Assembly: GCA_002385755.1 (NCBI GenBank)
Contig: DGED01000044.1
Location: 2,511-7,612, forward strand
DNA from: Caryophanales bacterium UBA3935
Lineage (GTDB): Bacteria > Bacillota_I > Bacilli_A > ML615J-28 > CAG-698
Direction: 5' to 3'
DNA length: 5,102 bases
Below, one piece after another: positions 1 through 5,102 of the stretch. Below the pieces are notes generated by a model that ran no database searches, was not told where the DNA came from, and was given only the letters and a program-made list of their open reading frames with translations. Positions within the stretch are counted from its first letter, which is position 1, and each line of letters opens with the position of its first letter. The position numbers and the translations under genes are program-made.

Positions 1-13
1 CCGGTTTTTCTTA

Positions 14-19
14 TATAAT
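14..19 (+). promoter_or_regulatory. Probable -10 box of the rpmE promoter
   Basis: A perfect TATAAT hexamer lies 58 bases before the rpmE start codon. With usual spacing, transcription would begin around positions 25-27, giving a leader of roughly 50 bases. The matching -35 box would fall before the first base of the window, so it cannot be checked. No extended -10 TG is present. The bases just before it (CCGG followed by five T) look like the last part of an upstream terminator, which would fit an independent promoter here. Confidence 0.5.
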
Positions 20-35
20 ACATGAGTAATAAAAA

Positions 36-61
36 CTATGGATTCAAATAAGTTTCCATGG
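36..61 (+). promoter_or_regulatory. Hairpin in the rpmE leader, possible bL31 autoregulatory site
   Basis: Bases 36-42 (CTATGGA) can pair with 55-61 (TCCATGG), giving a 7-bp stem with one G-U pair and a 12-base loop. The stem ends four bases before the ribosome binding site at 65-70. Ribosomal protein leaders, including ones in front of rpmE, are known in several bacterial groups, so a protein-binding element is a reasonable guess. The stem is short and could be chance; I do not recognise a named leader family in it. Confidence 0.3.
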
Positions 62-64
62 CGG

Positions 65-70
65 AAGGAG
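65..70 (+). promoter_or_regulatory. Ribosome binding site of rpmE
   Basis: AAGGAG sits seven bases before the ATG at 78, an ideal match and spacing. It fixes the start codon of rpmE. Confidence 0.85.
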
Positions 71-77
71 TAAAACG

Positions 78-281
78 ATGAAAAAAGACATACATCCGAA
101 ATATCACAAAGCAACGATAGTATGTACCACTTGCGGGAACGCGTTTGAAACCGGATCTGTATTGAAAGAAATCCGAGTCGACACGTGTTCTAACTGCCAT
201 CCCTTCTTCACCGGACAACAGAAATTCGAACGGGCGGCAGGCCGCGTGGAGAAATTCAGAAAACGTTACGGGAAAAAGTAA
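78..281 (+). CDS. rpmE: 50S ribosomal protein bL31 (zinc-binding type)
   Basis: This 67-residue protein is ribosomal protein bL31, which sits on the large subunit near the central protuberance and helps bridge the two subunits. The whole family signature is visible: the MKKDIHP start, then two cysteine pairs (C16/C19 and C37/C40) forming the zinc ribbon, followed by SNCHPFFTG and a basic C-terminal tail. Having all four cysteines makes this the zinc-containing form rather than the cysteine-free form made under zinc starvation; no paralogue is in the window. Length is normal and the start is set by AAGGAG at 65-70. The gene appears monocistronic: it has its own probable promoter and is closed by the hairpin at 289-321, facing the lemA operon. 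Confidence 0.97.
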   Translation: MKKDIHPKYHKATIVCTTCGNAFETGSVLKEIRVDTCSNCHPFFTGQQKFERAAGRVEKFRKRYGKK

Positions 282-288
282 CCATAAT

Positions 289-321
289 AAAAAAACGGTT
301 CGTAATTTGAACCGTTTTTTT
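289..321. terminator. Bidirectional intrinsic terminator between rpmE and lemA
   Basis: Bases 289-301 pair perfectly with 309-321 around a seven-base loop (GTAATTT). The core stem is AACGGTTC/GAACCGTT, flanked by an A-run on the left and a T-run on the right, so each strand produces a stem followed by a U-rich tail. It begins eight bases after the rpmE stop and ends 21 bases after the lemA stop on the other strand, so one element can stop both convergent transcripts. Confidence 0.9.
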
Positions 322-342
322 ATTAATCCTTTTTGGAGAAAA

Positions 343-933
343 TTATTTAAAGGACACCTTCGGCGCTTCCCTTTGCGCTTCGTCCTGCACGGCGAAAAAC
401 TGCGCGGCCTTGAACTTAAAGAGACCGGCAATAATAACCGTCGGAAAGACCTCGATCTTGTTGTTGTATTCCAAAACCGTGTCGTTGTAGAACTGTCTGG
501 CAAAGGAAATCTTGTCTTCCGTCGTTTTTAATTGTTGCATTAAATCCTGAAAATTGGCATTGGCCTTAAGTTCCGGATATCTTTCTTGCACCATCAACAA
601 ACGACTGAGAGTGCCGCCCAAAGATTCGTTGGCCTGGGCCATTTGTTCAATGTTCCCGGTCTTGGCAGCCTGGGCGTATAATCCTCTCGCCCGGGCAAAC
701 TCCTCGAAAATACCTTTTTCCAAATCGGCATAACCTTTAGTCGTTTCAACCAAATTGGGAATAAGGTCAAACCGTCTTTTTAATTGGACGTCAATTTGAC
801 TCCATCCATTTCTCACCTTGTTGCGTAATTGCACCAATTTGTTATAAGCGCTAATTACCCACACCAAAATCAATAATACTAAAACCGCGACACCGATTAA
901 AATCCAAGTTCCTGTGCTAACTAAAAAATACAT
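343..933 (-). CDS. lemA: LemA family membrane-anchored protein
   Basis: This 196-residue protein belongs to the LemA family, whose molecular function is not established. One N-terminal membrane helix (about residues 9-28) is followed by a soluble helical domain. Family hallmarks are clear: NGWSQIDVQLKRRFDLIPNL at about 42-61, VQERYPELKAN at about 115-125, TEDKISFARQFYND at about 138-151, YNNKIEVFP, and the conserved APKVSF at the C-terminus. Length is typical. It is the last gene of the operon, starting 15 bases after the DUF2207 stop; its AAAGGA-like binding site overlaps that stop codon, suggesting translational coupling. LemA and DUF2207 genes are often neighbours, which supports a joint envelope role, but this is inference. 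The transcript ends at the hairpin at 289-321. Confidence 0.95.
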   Translation of the reverse strand: MYFLVSTGTWILIGVAVLVLLILVWVISAYNKLVQLRNKVRNGWSQIDVQLKRRFDLIPNLVETTKGYADLEKGIFEEFARARGLYAQAAKTGNIEQMAQANESLGGTLSRLLMVQERYPELKANANFQDLMQQLKTTEDKISFARQFYNDTVLEYNNKIEVFPTVIIAGLFKFKAAQFFAVQDEAQREAPKVSFK

Positions 934-942
934 AGCAATCCA

Positions 943-949
943 TCCTTTC
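943..949 (-). promoter_or_regulatory. Ribosome binding site of lemA overlapping the upstream stop
   Basis: Read on the - strand this is GAAAGGA, about nine bases before the lemA ATG. Its first base is also the last base of the TAG stop of the DUF2207 gene (949-951), so ribosomes finishing that gene end on the lemA entry site. Confidence 0.6.
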
Positions 950-2907
950 TATCTGGCTCTGAATCCGCCGCCGCCGCCGCCGAATGAACGACCGCCGCCA
1001 AACCCGCCGCCGCGGCCGAAGCCGCCGCCCCGGGTAAACGCGCCCACTTTTTGCGAGTAGTGAGATGCGATCGTAGTGTTCATATTAGTTCTGGCGGTCA
1101 GAAGCGAATTATTTATTCTTCCCAGGACATATCCCAGGTGGAATCCACGATAATGATAACCTAAATGCATGAAAGTCGCGCTTTGAACATCCAATTGTTC
1201 CGGCGCAAGCTTTACTTTTAATTGTTTCATAACTTGATCGGCTATTTTTAATGAAGTTGCGTAGACCAAATAATGCTCCCAAATAACGACGCCCGGCATC
1301 GGGTAATCCTTCATCCGGCCGAAATCAAGCATAAACTGCCGGAACGCCTTCCATTTCGCGTAATCCTCGTTCCCTTTTACGCTGCGCCTATCGATTCTCG
1401 CAACATAAGCGCCATAAATGATCATCGCGGCGAAAGAAGAAATTATCGTAAACGTAATACTCAAGTTGAATGTGACGGCGACCATGAAACTAATGAGCAA
1501 ATACGCGGCCGGAATCAATAACACGACGTAGAGTTTTTGCTTTTGTTTGGCAAGACCGGTTTCAAAGAAATCCCGTTTCTTCCCGGCGTCCTTCGCCAGG
1601 CGAACAAAAGTTTTCGACATCTTGCTGAAACGCTGGGCGTTATCGTAAGACGCCTTGGGGTATTTCTCAATTTCCTTGAAACTGACCTCGGTACCGTTCC
1701 CGCAAGTTTTTATAAACCAATCGATAACATGCCTTTCGTGCGGAAGCAATTTTTCCATAGCTTTTTGCTCGGGATTAAGCGCAATCTTAAAGTCTGGTTT
1801 TTTGGCGCTGACCCGCTCGCCGGTCGTGTCCAACATCAAATACTTTCGCCTGATCAAATCTAGCAGCGTGGCGGTAACGTCCTCGTCATTGATTTTCCGG
1901 AAATAGTAAAGGTAACTCATTTCCGCCGGCGTGTAATCGGCGGGCAGCTCACGGTAATACTTGCCGACAAACTGCGGCTCGTGCTCTTTATCATATTTAA
2001 CGTAAGCCATAATCATAAAGAGCACCATAATTATATTCATGGCGAAAGTGCCGTAAAATATTGCTTGCGCGACGGTGATTCTCCGGTTGGTTTCAACCGC
2101 GAGTTTAGTTTCGTAATCGACGATACTTTCGCGCATATTCACGGGCAGATAATTTTTATCGGCAACGCTAAAATCATCCGGATCCATCAAGATCCTAAAC
2201 TCAAGCAATTCGTCTTTTTTAATATTTTTCATTTCAAAGCGAACGCTCTTATCTTCCAAATGCACGACGCCGCGCGAAAGACCGTGACCCCAGGCATTAA
2301 CCACGCCCGTCGGCGTAGTAACGATCACTGTTGAACGCGAGATTTTTGAAGGAAAATACTCGAATAACTTCCAATTCAGCTCGGCAATATCTTGATACAA
2401 CGTGACGGCGCCGTTTATCTTGTATTTATATTCAAACGTCATCTCGCTTTGCATGCCGTCATATACGTGGATGAAAATCGTCTCCATATTAGTTTTTGGA
2501 GGAATGATACGATTGCCGCGCTCGTCGCGATCGTTCCGGAATGAATATCCCACGCGATACGAGCCCGCCGATAATTCTTGTTTGTCTTTATCGTACACTT
2601 TTACCGCTACGCTATCTTCGTCAAAAGACGCGGTGTTTTGCGCGTTTTGATACAAAGGGTTGTTGGGGTCGTACTTTCCGTAGCCGATATCCCGAAAAGT
2701 CACGCTTCCGCCGTTCGGAAACCTCACGCCCCACCGTTCCGTGACTAGCATATCGCCGGACTCGTCGATGTCGATTACGGCATCAAGCGATTTAACATTG
2801 ATTTTTGTCGCGGACATGACATAATTTAAGCCATAGATCGCCAGCGCGGTAATCGCAATCAATATAAACACAAGAATCGTTTTTTTATTCGTGTTCAAAT
2901 TCATCAT
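949..2907 (-). CDS. DUF2207 family membrane protein with glycine-rich tail
   Basis: This 652-residue protein matches the DUF2207 family of predicted membrane proteins, of unknown function. Order of parts: an N-terminal membrane helix or uncleaved signal (about 10-31), a cysteine-free beta-rich domain probably outside the cell (about 35-275, with FRDIGYGKYDP, YQDIAELNWKLF and VTTPTG as landmarks), a second helix (about 281-303), a cytoplasmic region with an AEMSYLYYFRKI segment (about 328-339), two adjacent helices (about 459-480 and 482-503), and the family segment AKWKAFRQFMLDFGRMKDYP (about 517-536) followed by VIWEHYLVYATSLKIADQV. It ends in a glycine/phenylalanine-rich tail (about 627-652), common in this family. 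Two tandem ATG codons are possible starts; GGAGG directly precedes the first, so the second (at 2904), or upstream GGAAA used for the first, is equally plausible. The gene overlaps the end of the pseudouridine synthase gene and precedes lemA. Confidence 0.93.
   Translation of the reverse strand: MMNLNTNKKTILVFILIAITALAIYGLNYVMSATKINVKSLDAVIDIDESGDMLVTERWGVRFPNGGSVTFRDIGYGKYDPNNPLYQNAQNTASFDEDSVAVKVYDKDKQELSAGSYRVGYSFRNDRDERGNRIIPPKTNMETIFIHVYDGMQSEMTFEYKYKINGAVTLYQDIAELNWKLFEYFPSKISRSTVIVTTPTGVVNAWGHGLSRGVVHLEDKSVRFEMKNIKKDELLEFRILMDPDDFSVADKNYLPVNMRESIVDYETKLAVETNRRITVAQAIFYGTFAMNIIMVLFMIMAYVKYDKEHEPQFVGKYYRELPADYTPAEMSYLYYFRKINDEDVTATLLDLIRRKYLMLDTTGERVSAKKPDFKIALNPEQKAMEKLLPHERHVIDWFIKTCGNGTEVSFKEIEKYPKASYDNAQRFSKMSKTFVRLAKDAGKKRDFFETGLAKQKQKLYVVLLIPAAYLLISFMVAVTFNLSITFTIISSFAAMIIYGAYVARIDRRSVKGNEDYAKWKAFRQFMLDFGRMKDYPMPGVVIWEHYLVYATSLKIADQVMKQLKVKLAPEQLDVQSATFMHLGYHYRGFHLGYVLGRINNSLLTARTNMNTTIASHYSQKVGAFTRGGGFGRGGGFGGGRSFGGGGGGFRAR
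965..982 (-). repeat. (CGG)6 trinucleotide tract coding polyglycine
   Basis: Six uninterrupted CCG units on the + strand lie within the 3' end of the DUF2207 gene and encode most of a six-glycine run close to the C-terminus. More imperfect CCG-rich units continue to about 1030. Tracts like this can gain or lose whole codons without breaking the frame, so tail length may vary between strains. Confidence 0.8.
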
Positions 2908-3601
2908 CCTCCAAATTTCCCCACAACCAACCGGAAGGCAAATTTTTCACGTCGACGATCGCTTTAGTCGTGGGGTGTTTGAAAACCAACCGCCAGCAAA
3001 ACAACCCCAGGCGATCGTCATAATTTTCTCCCCGATAGCCGTATTTAAAGTCCCCGACGATCGGATGTCCGGCCAAAGCGAGTTGTTTGCGGATTTGGTT
3101 ATAACGACCGGTAACCAAATTAATCAGCAAGACGGAGAAAATCTTGCCGTCATGACGAACGGTCTTAATTTTCCGATAATTCATAACCGCTTTTTGCGCG
3201 AATCTATCTTCGGGCGAAGCCGCTTCCGCGACTATCCGCCCCCTTCTCTTAACTTTCACAAGATAATCCGTAAGCATGCCTGATACCGGCGCGTCACCCG
3301 TCACAAGAGCGACATATTCTTTTTTAAACTGTCGCTCCCTGATTTCCCGCGAAAGCCTGCCGGCGGCCTTGCTGGTCTTGGCGAAAGCCATCAAGCCCCC
3401 GACGCGGCGGTCGAGACGATGGATGAGACCGAGGTATACTTCGCCAGGCTTGTTGTATTTGTTTTTAATATACTCTTTGGCGATGCCAAGCATGTCGGGA
3501 TCCCCGGAAGCGTCCCCCTGGCTTAAAACGTCCGGTTCTTTCAAAACGACAAGCAAATGATTATCTTCGAATAAGACCTTTAACTTTTCAGTTGCGGTCA
3601 T
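2885..3601 (-). CDS. RluA-family RNA pseudouridine synthase
   Basis: This enzyme converts specific uridines in rRNA or tRNA to pseudouridine; the exact target cannot be read from sequence. The 238-residue protein has only the catalytic domain, without an N-terminal S4 RNA-binding domain. Visible motifs are the opening VLFEDNHLLVVLKEP (residues 9-23), the catalytic HRLDR with Asp64 and VGG after it, the FKKEYVALVTG strand (92-102), and TGRYNQIRKQLALAGHPIVGD (from 164). In many relatives the residue at Asn168 is His. The frame is open 51 codons further upstream, but the family begins right after the ATG at 3601, and the extra stretch is the nuclease-like gene read in another frame. That start overlaps the upstream gene by 14 bases and has no strong ribosome binding site, so translation probably depends on coupling. 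The 3' end overlaps the DUF2207 start by 23 bases. Confidence 0.93.
   Translation of the reverse strand: MTATEKLKVLFEDNHLLVVLKEPDVLSQGDASGDPDMLGIAKEYIKNKYNKPGEVYLGLIHRLDRRVGGLMAFAKTSKAAGRLSREIRERQFKKEYVALVTGDAPVSGMLTDYLVKVKRRGRIVAEAASPEDRFAQKAVMNYRKIKTVRHDGKIFSVLLINLVTGRYNQIRKQLALAGHPIVGDFKYGYRGENYDDRLGLFCWRLVFKHPTTKAIVDVKNLPSGWLWGNLEDDEFEHE
2908..2913 (-). promoter_or_regulatory. Ribosome binding site of the DUF2207 gene inside the upstream gene
   Basis: On the - strand this reads TGGAGG, a strong match, but it touches the first ATG (2907) directly and is only three bases from the second (2904). It also codes for part of the Leu-Glu-Asp near the end of the pseudouridine synthase. The close spacing leaves the true start uncertain; a further GGAAA at 2916-2920 has better spacing to the first ATG. 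Confidence 0.5.
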
Positions 3602-4355
3602 AGCCGGACTCGATTTCGTTTTGATATTTTTCAAAATCGCGACGGTTTTTGATCTTATAAGTCTTGTATGTCTTTTGCGCGCTGACGCGGAGTTCGATTT
3701 GCTCGCCGTCGAAGAGATAGATAAAATTGCGAATCTTACGGAAGGCGTATACATTACCGTACCCGACCTCGCATACTTCGTCGCCCAACGAAAGAATAAA
3801 ATCGCGAATGACGCGGGACAGCGCGGTTTGTTCCTGAACCCCAGGGCTTATTTGATCGATTTTTTTGCTTTGATAGTTTTTCTCCAAAAGCAAATACTTG
3901 TTTTCGAATAATTGATATTTAATCAAATCAATCATATACGGGGTCTGCTTGATCGCGTACTCGTCATATTGGTTAAAATCGTCGCCAATTGAAATCAAAC
4001 GCGGACTCAAGCAAACGCTTGACGCCAAATCGTAACCTAGTTTTTCGTTTATCAGCAATTTTATCTCGCTGGGGTTTTTCATTATATAATCAATATGTTT
4101 TAAGCTTTTCCCGATTACGGGACCGTATTTGCCGGCGCGAAATTCGATAATAGTCAACTGGTTGTTTTCATCGTAACCGATGAGATCGATTATTTCATTA
4201 TTGTGCCCGCTAATAACATAATCCCTCGCCAGAATGCGCAACCCAAGCAAGTCATAGGCGTTTTCCGCGATTACCGCTTTTATCACGGCCAGATCAGCGG
4301 GCCTTTTCGCAAACAAAACGGCGTTTTTGATGTTGAATAATCTTAAGTCGCTCAT
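3588..4355 (-). CDS. PD-(D/E)XK nuclease-like protein with C-terminal DUF5655-type domain
   Basis: This 255-residue soluble protein resembles a family annotated variously as DUF5655, predicted transport protein (COG3586) or endonuclease NucS-like. The N-terminal part (about 20-160) looks like a restriction-endonuclease fold: LLGLRILARDY, then IIDLIGYDENNQLTIIEFR, giving Asp57 and Glu71 in nuclease positions. The usual E-x-K lysine is Arg73, and the following segment reads VIGKSLKHIDYI where relatives, as I recall them, have an asparagine-glutamine pair. The C-terminal part (about 176-250; FILSLGDEVCE, AYAFRKIRNFIYL-like region) fits DUF5655. The protein may therefore bind nucleic acid without cutting it; this is inference. 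Its ATG lies three bases after the TGA of the 71-residue gene, in the same frame, with only a weak binding site (GGGA). It ends in TGA, overlapping the pseudouridine synthase start by 14 bases. The cellular role is unknown. Confidence 0.8.
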   Translation of the reverse strand: MSDLRLFNIKNAVLFAKRPADLAVIKAVIAENAYDLLGLRILARDYVISGHNNEIIDLIGYDENNQLTIIEFRAGKYGPVIGKSLKHIDYIMKNPSEIKLLINEKLGYDLASSVCLSPRLISIGDDFNQYDEYAIKQTPYMIDLIKYQLFENKYLLLEKNYQSKKIDQISPGVQEQTALSRVIRDFILSLGDEVCEVGYGNVYAFRKIRNFIYLFDGEQIELRVSAQKTYKTYKIKNRRDFEKYQNEIESGYDRN

Positions 4356-4358
4356 AAT

Positions 4359-4574
4359 TCAGTCCCACTTGGAAATGCGTTTTTTTTCATTGTCTTCGTC
4401 CGTCGGTTTTTCTTTTTTTCCCCTGCCGATAAAGATAACGCCGAAAATATAAACGGCGGGAAACAAAACAAACATCCCGATAACCAGCCCGAAATCACGT
4501 AAAACCCCGACGCCGATGAAAACACCGAACAAAACGGCGGCTATCAATAACAAAGCATAAAAAACATACTTCAT
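4359..4574 (-). CDS. Small two-helix membrane protein of unknown function
   Basis: I do not recognise this 71-residue protein. It has two hydrophobic segments (about 3-24 and 28-50) with Arg26-Asp27 between them, then a strongly charged tail (about 51-71) rich in Lys, Glu and Asp. By the positive-inside rule the RGKKEK run after the second helix places the tail in the cytoplasm, making a hairpin topology. The start is well supported: AAGGAGG at 4584-4590 lies nine bases before ATG and overlaps the stop of the YcxB-like gene. It ends in TGA, two codons before and in frame with the start of the nuclease-like gene. The good ribosome binding site and tight operon position argue that it is a real gene. 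The neighbouring YcxB-like protein also has two helices, so the two might associate, but nothing proves it. Confidence 0.78.
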   Translation of the reverse strand: MKYVFYALLLIAAVLFGVFIGVGVLRDFGLVIGMFVLFPAVYIFGVIFIGRGKKEKPTDEDNEKKRISKWD

Positions 4575-4583
4575 TTTTTATTG

Positions 4584-4590
4584 CCTCCTT
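4584..4590 (-). promoter_or_regulatory. Strong ribosome binding site of the 71-residue membrane protein
   Basis: AAGGAGG on the - strand, nine bases before the ATG at 4574, is the strongest match in the operon. Two of its bases belong to the TAA stop (4589-4591) of the gene before it, the same stop-overlapping layout seen ahead of lemA. Confidence 0.8.
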
Positions 4591-5089
4591 ACTTAAACCG
4601 CGACGAACAAACCTTTAAATTAGCCCGATTAAGAATGTTTTCGATTTTTTCCTTTTCTTCCGCCGACAAAACGCCTTTCGGCAGCGTCAAAGCGGCGTTT
4701 CGGTTTAGGTAAAAATAATAATAATTCCGCGTTTCGTATATTTTTTCAAACCCGGTTAACGGGTATGCCGATTTGACATTATCATCTTGATAAATAATAT
4801 CTTCGCCGGCGAACGTCAAGGTGTAATGGGTTGCCCGCGGTCTTGCTTTTTTCATTAATGAATTAATTGCGGTTTTAATCATCACCGCGCGTAAAAACCA
4901 AATAATTACCGCCATAAATAAAGAAAAAAAGGCCGTTTGATATCGAGCATAGATAATAAATATAATACCGATTATCAAACAAACACCCGACAAAAGCAAA
5001 AATATTATTCTGGAGGGACCTTTTCGCGTCAGGTGAAAACGGAAAAAGTCCCTGATTCGCGCATCGCTGTGGGACGTTCGAACGGTCAA
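4589..5089 (-). CDS. YcxB-like membrane protein, start uncertain at window edge
   Basis: This protein of at least 166 residues resembles the YcxB-like family, common in Bacillota and of unknown function. It has a short N-terminal segment with DFFRFHL (14-20), two membrane helices (about 28-48 and 52-70), a basic linker, and a C-terminal soluble domain (about 87-155) with the family pattern: THYTLTFAGEDIIY, SAYPLTGFEKIYET, a tyrosine-rich YYYFYL strand, LTLPKGVL and a final EEKEKIENIL helix. The first available start here is TTG at 5089, preceded by a weak GAAGAG. The frame stays open to the last base of the window (through Lys-Ser-Asn-Leu), so the true start may lie just beyond it; relatives begin a few residues before the equivalent point. 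It is the first gene visible in the operon, so the operon promoter is probably outside. Confidence 0.77.
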   Translation of the reverse strand: MTVRTSHSDARIRDFFRFHLTRKGPSRIIFLLLSGVCLIIGIIFIIYARYQTAFFSLFMAVIIWFLRAVMIKTAINSLMKKARPRATHYTLTFAGEDIIYQDDNVKSAYPLTGFEKIYETRNYYYFYLNRNAALTLPKGVLSAEEKEKIENILNRANLKVCSSRFK

Positions 5090-5102
5090 AAGATTACTCT
5101 TC

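Noticed and set aside
1..12. An intrinsic terminator of a gene upstream of rpmE
   Set aside because: Only CCGG and a short T-run are visible; the other stem arm would be outside the window, so it cannot be supported as a feature.
36..503. A 155-codon - strand open frame across rpmE and the terminator
   Set aside because: It would start at TTG inside lemA, cross the terminator and cover rpmE antisense; its composition (Arg/Ser/Phe-rich) is typical of a shadow frame.
2891..3283. A 130-codon + strand open frame opposite the pseudouridine synthase gene
   Set aside because: It is antisense to a well-supported gene, shows no family resemblance and has no convincing ribosome binding site; the same applies to the other + strand frames between 1270 and 3911.
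3602..3754. A 51-codon N-terminal extension of the pseudouridine synthase starting at an ATG at 3754
   Set aside because: The extension is low-complexity Ser/Lys-rich sequence unlike any RluA-family N-terminus, lies wholly within the nuclease-like gene, and the family motif starts just after the ATG at 3601.
4359..4361. TGA read as tryptophan or glycine (alternative genetic code)
   Set aside because: All 14 tryptophans in the recognised proteins are TGG, no conserved position falls on an in-frame TGA, and both TGA codons sit where the proteins would naturally end.

Overview
This is a compact bacterial chromosomal window with almost no non-coding DNA. One small gene, rpmE (ribosomal protein bL31), is on the + strand at the left end. 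It runs convergently against six tightly packed genes on the - strand that fill the rest. No phage, transposon, CRISPR array, tRNA or rRNA signal was seen. Base composition looks moderate by eye, and all six complete genes start at ATG.

The protein families point to a Bacillota or Mollicutes-related lineage: a short RluA-type pseudouridine synthase without an S4 domain, a YcxB-like protein, a DUF5655-type protein and a DUF2207/LemA pair. This is inference from family resemblance only. The genetic code appears standard: every tryptophan in the recognised proteins is TGG (14 in total), and TGA ends two of the genes, so the reassigned TGA code of Mycoplasma is unlikely.

Layout: 1-77 holds the rpmE promoter and leader, including a small hairpin just before the ribosome binding site. 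78-281 is rpmE. 289-321 is a hairpin with T-runs on both sides that serves as a shared bidirectional terminator. Reading the - strand in transcription order from the right edge: a YcxB-like membrane protein (start possibly outside the window), a 71-residue two-helix membrane protein, a nuclease-like/DUF5655 protein, an RluA-family rRNA/tRNA pseudouridine synthase, a large DUF2207 membrane protein with a glycine-rich tail, and LemA. Spacings are 14, 3, -14, -23 and 15 bases, so these very probably form one operon with extensive translational coupling.

Functionally, the best-supported partnership is DUF2207 with LemA, both membrane-anchored and often neighbours in bacteria, although their shared job is not established. 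The pseudouridine synthase modifies RNA and bL31 is a ribosomal component. The upstream trio (YcxB-like, small membrane protein, nuclease-like) is of unknown role. The nuclease-like protein has a changed catalytic motif and may not cut DNA. I see no convincing new multi-gene system; the most interesting points are the altered nuclease motif, the in-frame TGA junction, the dual-coded overlap at the end of the pseudouridine synthase gene and the possible bL31 leader hairpin.
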